Part shown: one piece after another, positions 11,385 to 21,850 of the stretch
Numbering within the stretch: the stretch's first letter is position 1
Layout of the letters: every line of letters starts with the position of its first letter
DNA from: Chondrosia reniformis
Taxonomy: Eukaryota > Porifera > Demospongiae > Chondrillida > Chondrillidae
Length of the DNA stretch: 64,000 bases
NCBI GenBank assembly: GCA_947172415.1
Contig: OX359190.1
Location: 6,696,001-6,760,000 of the forward strand
Direction of reading: 5' to 3'
Notes under the pieces: model-generated
What the model saw: only the letters and a program-made list of their open reading frames with translations
What the model was told of the DNA's origin: nothing
Databases searched by the model: none
Program-made: the position numbers and the translations under genes

Positions 11385-13019
11385 GGATCAAGTGAAGAGA
11401 ACGGACCAGCAACGGATCGTAACGAATGACGTCATGTGACGTCACAGGGGTATGACGTCATTGTTTACTAACTCATTTACGGTCGACTACGAACAATAGG
11501 AAAAAGAACGGTACAGCACACTATTTCTTACTTTTGGAACGAAAAGGACTAAAGTAAAGGCAAAGTAGAAAAAGATAAGTGGATAGAAATCTTAAGTTTG
11601 TGCATCTATATACGGTACAAGTCAGTAAAAAGAACGGGTTACGCCTTCACCCGTCGCTCTAACGTGTTAAAAGAAAGAATCGTACATATGATTGTATAAG
11701 CAGTTCGTATAGTATCTAATTTACAGGGTAAAAGTTCGCGATGTGGGCCATGATTTTTTCCATGGCATCGCTAGCTGTCTTCCCAAATCTCTCCCGCCAC
11801 ATAAACTCATCAAGGTACGAGGGCAGCTGCTCAGCCCTGACACCCTTCATCCTCTTTAGTTTTAGCTTTGATCTACTCCAGTAGGATTCCACATTTTGAG
11901 TGTGGACCCCATTTGGAGCGACAAAATTCACAGAGTGATTCACTGTCTGATACTGGCTAACATTTGGCAGTGAGCCTACCCGCCTGTAGGCACTCCATTC
12001 ATCGGAATGGATGGTAGTACCAGGGAGAACATGCTGCTGGATGATTGGGAGGAGTGTAGTGGCCGTTCTGTCTGGTACAAGCTCCATGTACCCAAGCGAA
12101 GGAGTGGTAGAAGTATCTACCATTCCAAAGACCCATTTCTCCCGTGTTGTTGCTCTGCCTCTGTGGTACTAGAGATTATGAAGATGTGTGTCGTAAATGT
12201 GATGTAATTCTGTAATTTGGGAAATTTTGTGTACCTTAGGTTTATGTCTGAATAGACTTTCGTCTATCTGGACAACCTTCCCTGTTCCACCCAATGTAAT
12301 GGTCATCTGCAACAATTGACGACTGCAGATTTCCCTTAGCCATTGATAGACATCAATGGCCATGCGGTTCGAAACCCCTGCTTCTTCCTCCGCATCAGAA
12401 ACAGGGTACTGTCTAGCCCACCAATATAGCAGAATCAGCCACTTCTGCAACGTAATTCTGGACTTTTCAAAAAAGCTTCCAGAACGGATTGTAGCTGTTT
12501 TCCTGCAGTTGGCATTGGGGCACCTCCACCGATATCCATCAGATATGTCAGCCCTGACTTCCCACTGCATTGGCTGAGGTGCACTGAGGGAACTACAATT
12601 AGGGCAATTCTTTGCCCTAGCTAGCAGATCTTTGCCTGTGAAATAATATGTGCATATAGGTTTAGAGTCCCTTATTTTAACTGTTGTAGCTTAATGTAGT
12701 TTACATTTTCCCTTATTTACCTTTCATATAGCTTATTATGCCATCAGTACTTCCGAAGATCACTGGACCAAGACCAAGAAGAGACATTTTACAAAAACTG
12801 GATGAAATCCCGCCATAAAAGCATTAATTTCCTCTCAATTATTTCCGATGATTACATTTTAACACTTAAATTAAAAGTAAGAATTAAAAAAGTGTGAAAT
12901 TGTTAATCAGTTCGTAAACGATGACGTAATACCCTTGTGATGATGACATAATACCCCTGTGACGTCACATGACGTCATTCGTTACGATCCGTTGCTGGTC
13001 CGTTCTCTTCACTTGATCC
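11385..13019 (-). mobile_element. Merlin-1 transposon
   Basis: Long inverted repeats begin GGATCAAGTGAAGAGAACGG on the left and the complement on the right. They continue through CAGCAACGGATCGTAACG and a GACGTCA-rich stretch for about 70 bp with very few mismatches. Inside lies a three-exon ISXO2/IS1016-type transposase. The flanking 8-mers (agctcctc / cccttatc) do not match, unlike Merlin-2. A flank has therefore been altered, or the element arrived by another route. Arm identity and an open transposase suggest a fairly recent copy. Confidence 0.9.
11716..12787 (-). CDS. Merlin-1 transposase, apparently intact
   Basis: The transposase has three exons: 12787-12721, 12635-12235 and 12168-11716. 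Introns of 85 and 66 bp have GT..AG ends and phases that close exactly, giving 306 residues. It starts MSLLGLGPVIFG. A Cys4 zinc ribbon follows (CPNC..WRCPNANCRK), then the ISXO2-like DDE domain: Asp in VQIDESLF, the KYHRGR..REKWVFG block across the second splice, Asp in IHSDEWSAYRR and Glu in NVESYWSRSKLKLKR. Length and layout fit Merlin transposases. The acceptor at 12169-12170 is chosen because it restores the KYxRG motif. No stops or frame breaks are seen. Merlin-2 has the same start (MSLFSLGAIIFG) but is broken. Confidence 0.88.
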
Positions 13020-13338
13020 CCCTTATCGAAACATGTGGTTTCAAGTAACCAGCATGTGCTATATAGGCTACTTATAAACATAAATTAAGGCTCAAAAAGA
13101 CTCATATAAGTCTAGTAGAATTTCCTGAAATGTACAATTTAGGGATGCATGTCTTATCCAATTATCCTGAGAATTTTTAATAAAATATTTTGATAAACAG
13201 TTTATGATGATGATGAAGTCAATATGATGATGGTATGCAAACTGATTAGATTATATCTTGAGGATAGTGATATTTTGTATAGTGATTCTGCTTATATAGT
13301 ATATTTGCATGTCAATGGTATATATCTAAAGGTACAAA

Positions 13339-15455
13339 TTAACTTTCGATTGTAGGAACTCTTCTGTGGGACTTATACTCTTTAACTTTGATATCAGCAT
13401 CTTTTCCAGTCATTTCACCTTCTATGTAGGCTCGATTGTAATTTCTACACTTGCGGAAATACTTCCTGATCGTGTCCAAGGAAACTGAATCAAGAGCATC
13501 TGGAACTACTCTTCTCAAGCCTGACATGGAGTAATCACAGTTAGCCCTTGCATACTTCTTTGCTTTGCCCCAACATCTTTCGATGGGGTTCAGCTCAGGA
13601 TGGAACTAAATGGGTCAGTAGTAGGGAACTTAAGGTACATGTTTTACAGTGGAAAATGTGCAAAGCATGTACTATCCAAATTGAATAATTACTTTGGGGT
13701 TGAAGAGGCATCTGTGATGCTTTCCCTCAAGAAACTGCTGTACACTGGTTTTCTCGTGTTTGAAGTCAGGAAATTCCTGCATCCTCTTCACCATCTCCAA
13801 GCGATTTAAGCCATCTGTATTAACCCCGCGTTCTCTAAGGATGATGTCTAATCCCTTTGGAGTTCCATCCATGAACACCATTGACTGGGGAGTGCCGTCT
13901 GTAAGCCTTCCTGGATGCATCTTTGGTTGCTTCCCTCCTGGTTTGATATTCATTCGAGAAGCAACCAAAGCATCTTCTGAGTAAGCCTGATGTCCACTGC
14001 TGTGGTCGGGAATCCAAACCAGGTCATACTGGTCTGAAGGATACTTATACTCGGCGATGCGTACGGCCTTTCGTACACTTCTCATGAATCTCTCATTGTC
14101 CCAGTAGCCATCTCGCTGAAATTCCAGCATATCTTGTGCCTCCCTGGGAAAAGAGATAAATTCTCTCCTTGCATCCTCAAGTTGCTGCTGAGTAAGGCGA
14201 AGGTATCCTCCAAATTCTTCTATATAGTCACTAATCATAAGTCCTCTGCCCTTTCCTTTTGGTCGTATTGCTCCTCTGCCTTCTGGATCCACCCAAGTAG
14301 TGCCTTGGGCATCATTAGCATTGAAAACGGTCTCATCATGATACAAGAAGATGACATAGCGCGACTTTGATGGATCACCAGAATTCCATGAAGCAATCCC
14401 GTCTTCACAAATTGGAGGTGGCAAATGAACGGACTCCAGAAATCGCAGTTTCTGGAGAAAGGACTTCCTGTACTCTACGACATCTGGTCTCTGATGCCCA
14501 TCTGTGTAGCCTTGGTGATAGGGACGACTACTAAACCCCAACTTTTTCATATAGCGGAAAGCTGTCATCTCTGAGATTTCTTTGGGAAATTTATCATCAA
14601 GGTTAAGCGTTGGCAAATATTCATTTAGCCAGGAACAAAACTTGGTTGATGTCAAGTTAAATTTCAGCAAATGTACCTTTTCTCTCAACCACCTGACCGA
14701 CTTCCTGCAAATATCTTCTTGATCTAACAGTGATGGCCTTGCGTACTTTCCCCTTCTGTCAGCAGTTATGCTTCCTTTACCCTTGTAGAAATTGTTGTGC
14801 CACCTAGTGATGGACCTCTTCTCCATTTGAAGAGCTGCAGCTGCACTATTTGCTGAGTCAGTCTTTCCCAAACTGTGAAAGTGGTGAAGGTGATCATAGA
14901 GCATTGAGCCAAGGATTTTGCGATCAACTGTTGGTAGCCTTTTTACCCAATCCTGGTAGATGGGCTTTGCTTGCTCATATGAAAAACCTTCAGCTACTTC
15001 ATCATCACTGTCAACCTAAAAGATTTAATTTGTCATAACTATTAACAGTTTTCTGTTATATTTATTTTTGTACAATTAATTATTTGTCAGAAGCTGTGCT
15101 TTATAGTTACCTCATCCTCAGAACTTGATGATATTGCATATGCAAGTGGACTCAGTTCTTGTTGTGGATCTAAAATCTGCTCACTAGCTGAAGTGGATGG
15201 ACCAGCTGATTGCATTACTTCAGTAGTAGTGTTATCAGTCTCAGCTAGAGAGGTAAGCCTAGGATACCACCTGGAGTGTGATGCCATTCTTGTTCTTTCG
15301 ACCAGTTTCTTCTTCTTGCTCCATCTAGACACTGGAGAAGGTGTGTTCCTCTTTGTAGAAACAATCGCCTGTAAATCTGAAGTGGGTGTTGTAGGGGAAT
15401 CTTCCGTATCGCTTTGTAATTCGTCGGTTGCCGTTTCTCGATCGATTTCAGACAT
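13339..15455 (-). CDS. DD112E transposase, copy A, apparently intact (644 aa)
   Basis: Exon 1 is 15455-15111, exon 2 is 15015-13693 and exon 3 is 13605-13339. The introns are 95 and 87 bp with GT..AG ends, and all junctions are phase 0. The N-terminal 115 residues are Ser/Thr/Asp-rich. A helix-turn-helix region follows (ALQMEKRSITRWHNNFYKG, then FRYMKKLGFSSR). The catalytic core has Asp in YHDETVFNAND, a PKGKGRGLMISDYIEE block, Asp in WIPDHSSGHQAY and Glu in FHPELNPIERCWGKAKKYA at the start of exon 3. About 112 residues separate the second Asp from the Glu, far more than the 34-41 of Tc1/mariner. From memory, similar proteins occur in fungi and sponges, but I know no formal family name. Confidence 0.85.
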
Positions 15456-16741
15456 TGTTTGCCAGAAAATAAGCTTTTAGCGTTATCAATCCCTTAAGAA
15501 GAAGTCGCTTAATATTTAAATAAAGCGTTGTCAATGTACGTTGCATCTAAGATACGAAAAAGCTTACTAGTAAGTATGTTTATATCATCGTGAATCGCCC
15601 GACATTTTAATGACCACAGTTTAATGCAATATCGTTGCAGTATACCTCGTTTTATACCTAATTACATATGCAAACGTGACCACATCGCGTAATCTGATTG
15701 GCGCTTTTAGTTAGATCGCTTTCGTTGCCCGTATCTCCGTACTTGAAGTATCTACGAGAAAATCGAAAAAAATCTTAAGATTTCTGAAGCTTTGCTCTCT
15801 AGTTTGATACCCAACTTGGTGGGTTTATTCAAATGGCTGATCTTCGCTGTGTTATTAAATTTTTTTACATTTATGGTGAAATGCACTATAATAACAAACT
15901 GGGAAAGAAGATTTATCAAAAATTTTCATACATCTAGGATTGTCAGATTTCCAGATGACAACAGGTTTCTCTTTTTGACCAGATGCAGATACAAAAAAGG
16001 CAACTGTGATACGCTGCTTGCTTTTTTTCCCTCCTTTACAGCTTCTACTCTTCTGGCCAAATCCATGTTCTGGTAAAGCACGCTAAAATATGCCCGTTTC
16101 ATCCATGTTCCATATATCTTCTTTTTCATACCCTTGAACAATTTCTGGGATTCTTTCCTTCCAAGATTCTACCGTTTCTCCTTGCACATCACCAGACTCC
16201 CCACAAATTCTCAACTGCTTCACATTGTACCTCTTCTTCCACTTATCTAACCATCCCCTAGAGCCTTTGAAATCTGCTTTCCCTAGCTTTTCTGCAATCT
16301 CTTTAGCCTTCTCCATCAATTCTGGCCCTCCGGGATAAATATTCTTAGAGCAAGCAAGAGTGAACCATTTGTAGAGAGTATCATTGACTTCAACATACTC
16401 TGATGTGCGAGACTTCCCTGTATGGATTCTACTGCCAGAAGTATTAGCCTGGTAAAGAGATAGTATTGATTCTTTGTTCTTAAGGATATAGGCAATCTGT
16501 GTTGTTCCACATCCAAAGATTTCCCCAAGAGTTCTGATAGGTGTTCCATGATTCTTCTGTAAATGCTTGATAACTTCTACCTTCTTCTCTAATGATAAAT
16601 ACTTCCTCTTCTGTGAGCCACTAGTGCTTGCTCTTGAAGCCATACTTATGCTCAAATTAGCAACCACGTCGTTTTACATGCAGCTATCTCAATCAAAATA
16701 TTATGGTTTTTATATGCAGATTGCTAAATTAGCATAATAAA

Positions 16742-17141
16742 ATGGCGAGTCAAATTGTAGGTGAAAATCTTGAACTTTTACAAATTAGCTAATATGTAAG
16801 AGGCTATCATGCATACATGGAACTATGGACACCAGTTCCAAGATGAAATGCTGATTCTGAAACGTGAACCTACCAATGTAGCTGATAAAAATGCTGTAGC
16901 AGTATACAAAGAAGATCAAGTGGTTGGTCATGTTCCTTTCAACCTAGCCCCCAGTATTTCACTCTTTTTGAAAAGAGACATTAAAAAGGCATTTGCCAAA
17001 GTTGTTGGAGAGAAAGTTAACAGAGTAGCTGGATATGGACTTGAAATCCCATGTATATATCATCTTTACGGACCGAAGCCTTACATAGATAAGATGAAGG
17101 AATTAGTGGACTCATTAATATCATCTGGACTTGTGTCATAG
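16742..17141 (+). pseudogene. HIRAN-domain gene of Tigger-1, broken
   Basis: A MASQ start at 16742 matches the HIRAN gene of Tigger-2. A stop at about 16790 and a frameshift near 16830 precede an open stretch to 17141. That stretch contains MLILKREPTNVADKNAVAVY, VVGHVPFNLAP, VVGEKVNRVAGYGLE and IPCIYHLYGP. The LxREPxNxxDxxAVAV...VGHxP pattern is that of the HIRAN domain, which in HLTF binds single-stranded DNA 3' ends. It is transcribed away from the transposase, which starts at 16667 on the other strand, 75 bp away. Confidence 0.8.
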
Positions 17142-17957
17142 TTAATTTATAGTTCTACATCTTAAAAACTACTTAATGACAATTATTAATATAACGTATA
17201 GTGGGAAAATTTGGTGAGGACTTAAATTTGTCGATTTGGCGAGTAGTTTGAGGCTCGCTAAATTTAATTCCTCACCAAATTCGATTTATTTCGAACGTAG
17301 AGGTACCGGCATCCAGTTTCTGGATAGAGATTTAGGTAGAGTCACCAGTACGTGAACGTGCATCCGTTACTGTGCAAGCGTAATACGATTTTAACACATC
17401 TTGCACCATAAAAACTGGAAGCGGTTAACGACACCCGTTCCTATATAGTTACCGTAAGAAATGTGACACGTTCGAGCCACGTGTCATTTTAAGGGTGAGC
17501 TTTCCTGGGTGTCCGTTATTCAGAGGTAATTTTGTATTGAAAAATCACGTTGGGAGTTCGAATCTTGTCCGTTGTCCGGAATCCAGAAGCGTCCGCTTCT
17601 CGGAGGTTGGTATAATATTACAACTATGCCGATTTCAATCCGTACCATAGAGCCTGTCCGTTGAAGGGAGGCTGTCCGCTTCTCAGAGGGTCCGTTATGG
17701 GAGGTTCGACTGTATACCATTATTATTGAGATCACACTATACGGTCGTTGTATAATGCAAAGAAAAGAATTTTATACATTACACATCACAAGTCTGTCAC
17801 AGCTGTCAAGTCGCCAATACGAAATAAGATTTTGAATATTCAGGATGCTGTGAATTAATAAGAAAATCAAACCAATAGTCTCATTGGCTGAATATTAATA
17901 GGGATAGCTTACTTCACTACTACTGCCGATTGTCAATTGGATTAAAATGTTCAATGG

Positions 17958-18000
17958 TGCCCTGCAAAGAGGCATGCAATGCATGCCTCTTTGCAGGGCA
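17958..18000. repeat. Perfect 43-nt palindrome
   Basis: Two 21-nt arms (TGCCCTGCAAAGAGGCATGC + A and its complement) are separated by a single A. The arms match without error, so a very stable hairpin or cruciform is possible. It lies downstream (minus-strand sense) of the zinc-finger exon. No terminal repeats or coding accompany it. Confidence 0.9.
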
Positions 18001-18161
18001 ACTGAGATTTGTTGGATCATGTGGCATCACCTGTGACCTGGGATCATTCACCTGCCCAGCTAAATTATGCGAATAAAATTCACGCGTAAGGGGGCTGACC
18101 CGCACGAATTTGCACGAATAAAATGTACACACGAATTTCTTGTTTTATACGGTAAACTCAC

Positions 18162-18398
18162 ACCACATCTATGCGACTTTTCTCCCGTGTGTCTTCTCAA
18201 GTGTATTCGAAGCCCCTGCTCACTTACAAAAGGTTCCTGCTTGCGAATGCATCCCATCCAAAGGCAGGCAGACAGCTTCTTTATGTGTACTTTGTTTACG
18301 TGGTCCACCAAATCTTCCAGAGATGGAAAGTGATCACTGCATCCTTTCCACAGACAACAATTATTTTGCGGTTCTTCTGTTGGAGGATATCTGTAATA
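18162..18398 (-). CDS. Exon with two GLI/AEBP2-type C2H2 zinc fingers
   Basis: The minus-strand exon lies between a CACTATTACAG acceptor and a GTGAGT donor, in phase. It reads one finger of type C-x4-C-x12-H-x4-H (CLWKGCSDHFPSLEDLVDH..VH) and a second C-x4-C-x15-H-x3-H (CLWMGCIRKQEPFV..LRIHLRRH), then the TGEKSHRC linker of a third finger cut by the splice. The CxWxxC spacing is that of the GLI/ZIC/GLIS/AEBP2 group. DNA binding is the expected role. Flanking exons are not identified in the window, so this may be one exon of a host gene or an orphan fragment. Confidence 0.65.
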
Positions 18399-18499
18399 GT
18401 GTCTATTTGACCTACTCCACAGCCGCCTGCTTCCCATAAAAATTGTGCTGTGTGACCCCAAATTGGCTTTATTTGTCATATCAACTTCTGTAGTAAATT

Positions 18500-20095
18500 C
18501 AACAAATTTCCAATTGCATAACGACTAGGTGCATATATATACATTGGTCGACCACCACACACAGCTTACCAAAGGTTTTAGGTGCAAATACATAGGCAGA
18601 ATACCACCCATTCAACACAAACACAATGGCATTTTGTACTTTAGAAAAAAAATTGAACAGTGAACGTTGTCATTTAACATTTGGGGTAGTTATTGTATAT
18701 CTTGCAATAAGTTTAATGCATATACATATTTATATAAATCTGTTGACCAACTTGTTTTTGTACATAATGGGTGATGTACGGTTTTACGGTTTTGACAATT
18801 AATAATGAGACTCATCAGAAGCCTACGAATTCTTGCATTTACAGAAAAGAAGGGCTAATGGCCAAAGTAACCAACAAAATGTTAAGCAAAAAATCACTAA
18901 ATGAAAACAATATAGGAGCTGCGGCAGGCCCTAAAAATGAGGATGAAAAGATATTTCCTCTTGAATCTTATCGGGATTATGACATAATCATTAAATGCGA
19001 AAATGGACATCAACATGGCTGCCCATTTCGGAGACCCGAACATGGATAAATCGGGAAATGTGCTCAGCAGGAAAGTTGTTTTGATTTCACGATGTTGATT
19101 ATGTAGTTGGGATAGACAAAGTTAAAGCAGAGGCGTTCGATGCCAAAGCCAAAAGTAAGTATGGTGACACTGATTCACGCATATGTGCATGTGGGAGTCG
19201 AGAGTGGAAACGGAAGATTAGGTCACATATGGCTTAAGACATTTTTCAAAAAATCTCGTGCAGTAGAATCCGAGATATAAGGGTGAAATTGAATTATGTT
19301 GGCCCCCGTCAAATGTACCATACACCGGGTAGTTAGATTATGGATTTTGTCATGTGCAGATACCACTTTCTTAAAGACAAGTGGGAACCATTATTAAGAG
19401 ATTTTCTAATAAATAAACTTACAAAGAACTATATTAATAGTTAAAGCTTGTTAGAAAGATTGCATTTGTATGAGGATTCTTTAAAGTTGTAAGTCAGGTT
19501 AGCAGTAGCATTCACAAAGTATAGTTTCCCAAAGTTTTCTCCATATGGCTTCATTTCTAGGAGCAACACAAAATGTCCTTTAATGGCCAATTTCTTTGGT
19601 GCTGGTCCCAAAAGTGAAACTCATTCAAACTCACCATGTCATCTATAAGAAGCCTTACAAGGACAAAAGCCATACAAGAGTACACAATTGAAGGTGAGTA
19701 AAGGACATGTTTTTGTGTGAATGGATACTTCAGTGTGTGCATAGTAAAATCCTTTTGCATTCTTTTCCTTGAATGTACGTTTTATTCTAATTGTACAGGC
19801 TTGCACGGATGGATATTTAAACATCTGAAGTTCACTTTAGATTAGTGATGTTACAGTGTTTTCTGTCCACTAAAGGACACTATACAGTCCTGTTCCTATG
19901 TTGGAGTGAAACACCTACAAGGTGGCATCTGGCAACAGTAATTTCAGGGGCTCACACAGGTGCTAAGGTAAATAATATTACTCAATGTATTTGATGTATC
20001 TATACTCAACTATCTAACTATCTTTTTATAATCCACAAACCAAAGTCCTAAGTTGATTATGTTGCATTCATTAAAATAAATTAGAAATGTACAGC
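18500..20095. other. Noncoding stretch between zinc finger and phosphatase
   Basis: Short open frames here (for example 18771-19049) have no recognisable domain, no splice support and no relatives in the window. No terminal repeats are found. Confidence 0.35.
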
Positions 20096-20099
20096 ACAC

Positions 20100-20946
20100 T
20101 TATGGATGATAGTTAGTGTCTGTGCGTAAATGTCTACAGCAGAAGTGTTCACAGCTGCTGTTAAACACTTTTGTCTCCCTATTGCTGTGGAAAGCAATTT
20201 TGGCAATTCCACAGTGGCAAATTTTGCTATCACTATGGCTTCTGTAACTGTGTTTTGAAGCCCTATAGAATCATTCATATGTCAGTAGTAACAGAATAAT
20301 ACATGTAGTTTAATGACTTACTGTTTTAAAATGTGCCTAATACCATATTTGTGGCACACTATTACTCTGATTTTCCCCTTTAAATTAGGGTCTTTCCCTT
20401 CTGCATAAATTTCATCCCAGGAAGATTGAAATCTGTTTTTATCAGATCTGCTATTCTCTTCAGAATAATGAATATAGACTACAAGGATGATTGCAATGTT
20501 ATATGTTAATTGACATAAAGTTTACTTACGGGGGAACCTTCTATTAATTTTTCCTTTGTAAAACAAGGAAACATTATTTTAAGAAATCCTTGAATTATCT
20601 CTGCTGTTGTTTCAGCTCTTTGAAGGGGGAAAACTCTAGAGACGCCATTTTATTGGTGTCTATACTACTAGCTAAACACTCCCCCGCCTTAGCAGCCTGC
20701 TGCTTACCCAAATCAGTGAGTCCTCCTGTATATGTATTACACTGCCCATGCCTAATCAGGAGAACAGTGATCGGTTGGCTGGATGGATCAGGAACAACCT
20801 GATCTAGAGTAGGCTTTTTCTACAGAATAATACATATAGTATAGACATCAATTTCTTGTTTAATTACCTATACCTGTATAATTAAAACCCACTTGAATAG
20901 GCCTGTCTACTGAAGCCTCAGGAACCACTTGAACTTCAGAATCCAT
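20100..20946 (-). CDS. Histidine phosphatase (phosphoglycerate-mutase-like), 4 exons
   Basis: Exons are 20946-20874, 20803-20530, 20478-20322 and 20262-20100, with introns of 70, 51 and 59 bp and GT..AG ends. The protein begins MDSEVQVVPEASVD. The phosphohistidine motif follows in TVLLIRHGQCNTYTGGLTDL, then GKQQAAKAGECLA, an SP-x-x-R-A/ETTAEII segment with the second Arg, the late His in IRVIVCHKYGIRH, and a C-terminal CGIAKIAF strand. This order is that of the histidine phosphatase superfamily; the substrate cannot be told. Exon 2 needs one extra base in each of two GGGGG runs (plus strand, near 20627 and 20530) for the frame to close at 222 residues. Sequence error is likely, and true pseudogenisation is the alternative. 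It is the clearest host gene here. Confidence 0.72.
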
Positions 20947-21850
20947 TCTTCAACAACAAGTTTAGTTTAGACTATTTTGTGTAGCACTTTCTTAGGGTTT
21001 CTCAATTCACACTAAATGCAAGTCACATTTACACATCTTGCAATTGAACTTTTATATACATCATTGGATTGGTTCCATATACACTAAAGGGGAGTTGATT
21101 TGAGATTAATCAACCATGCATAAATATTACATACCAATGTACCATACTTTTGGAGCAATCTTAAGGTGGCGGGTAATCTCCGCCCATGCATATCACAACA
21201 ACTTTTGCACTCGCGTAGTTCGTGCAAAGGCTTTGTTTCATACGATCACAGTGCAAAGACTACCCGACGGTTTGAACAAAAATTGGCTGTTCAGCCGCAT
21301 GTTTTGAACAGATGAGACGTCAAAAAAGGTAAAGCATTCGAAAATCCATGAAATGGTGGCTACGATTATTCTATTTTATGTTAGACACAGCCGTTGTAAA
21401 CTCTTACATATTACATGAGGAAACAAGGCACGGAAAAGCACTTAACTTAAAGAAATTTCTTCTGGAACTTGTTGACTTTCTGATGGCCTCCTACTCTTCC
21501 CAAAAACGTCCTCCAAGAGGTCTAAATCCACAGTCAAATTGATGAGGCTCATGCCTTACTAACTACCTTTTGTCGGAAAGCTGAGTCTCTGTACTCAGCA
21601 AAATACTTAACCCCAAACATGCATTTACACTTACACTTACGTCAATGTTTAAAGGATTTTGGGCCTGTTTATGGTTTGCCTTTGAACGGCAGAATGTTGT
21701 CCTAGGTGGCTATCCAACCAATAGCAGGAATATAGTGATTAAGCTCGTGAGAATCTTTTGCATGCTGGATTTCACTGTTTCTTCAATTTTGCCTCAAGAA
21801 TACTAACATAACTTTGGTTCACTTCTTGCCTCTACCACATTAAAGACATC
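20947..21850. other. Noncoding stretch upstream of the phosphatase
   Basis: Contains the presumed promoter of the phosphatase just right of 20946. No TATA box or repeat is confidently assigned. The rest shows no feature I recognise. Confidence 0.3.

Larger units (their letters stand above)
10844..15888 (-). mobile_element. DD112E-type transposon, copy A, inserted in Tigger-1
   Basis: The ends are TAGTGCATTTCACCATAAAT and its inverted form (ending 15888), each flanked by TA (10842-10843 and 15889-15890). The same terminal type bounds copy B at 33270-38494 (TAGTGCAAATCACCATAAAG). Protein alignment of the interrupted Tigger gene supports a 2-bp TA duplication, because removing the element plus one TA restores the expected YYSQKKAWM-like junction apart from a single A. 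The element carries one three-exon transposase gene and a nested Merlin element (11385-13019). Its own length without Merlin is about 3.4 kb. Confidence 0.88.
9957..16667 (-). pseudogene. Tigger-1 transposase (CENP-B HTH + DDE_1), split by an insertion
   Basis: The N-terminal part (16667-15891) begins with a psq/CENP-B helix-turn-helix region (SLEKKVEVIKHLQKNHG) and reaches the first catalytic Asp in WNMDETGIF. A TAG at 16083-16085 replaces what Tigger-2 shows as Trp (CFWRALP). After PVCYY the frame is cut by the 10844-15888 element and resumes at about 10840 with KKAWMTGEIL. The second Asp follows in LLLLDNAGCHP and the third in LQPLDLGII. Another stop lies at about 10599-10601. The acidic C-terminal tail ends at 9957. 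Across the insertion the frame is one A short in a run of seven (about 10830). All three DDE residues are present, but the gene cannot be expressed whole. Confidence 0.9.
9698..17712 (-). mobile_element. Tigger-1: pogo-type transposon with HIRAN gene, carrying a 5-kb nested insertion
   Basis: The left end is CAGTCGAACCTCTGAAGAAA and the right end inverted is CAGTCGAACCTCCCATAACG. Both are flanked by TA (9696-9697 and 17713-17714), the Tc1/mariner/pogo target duplication. Removing the inserted element (10844-15888 plus one TA) leaves about 2.97 kb, close to the 2.64 kb of the related Tigger-2. It encodes a minus-strand DDE_1 transposase and a plus-strand HIRAN-like protein, in the same divergent layout as Tigger-2. 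Both genes carry stops, so this copy is dead. Confidence 0.9.

Noticed and set aside
11605..11650. A second copy of the 34436-34960 MITE inside Merlin-1
   Set aside because: Only one end-like word (cggtacaagtcagtaaaaag) is present. No opposite end is found within 1 kb.
10842..15890. 4-bp TATA target duplication for element A
   Set aside because: The protein alignment of the interrupted Tigger gene fits a TA duplication with element ends TAG..CTA, and copy B shows the same ends next to TA.
18771..19049. 92-residue plus-strand open frame
   Set aside because: No domain, no splice signals, biased composition and no relative in the window. Probably chance.
20081..20278. Separate small protein encoded at 20278-20081
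   Set aside because: It is an alternative frame of the last phosphatase exon. The spliced frame gives the CGIAKIAF strand expected at the C-terminus.
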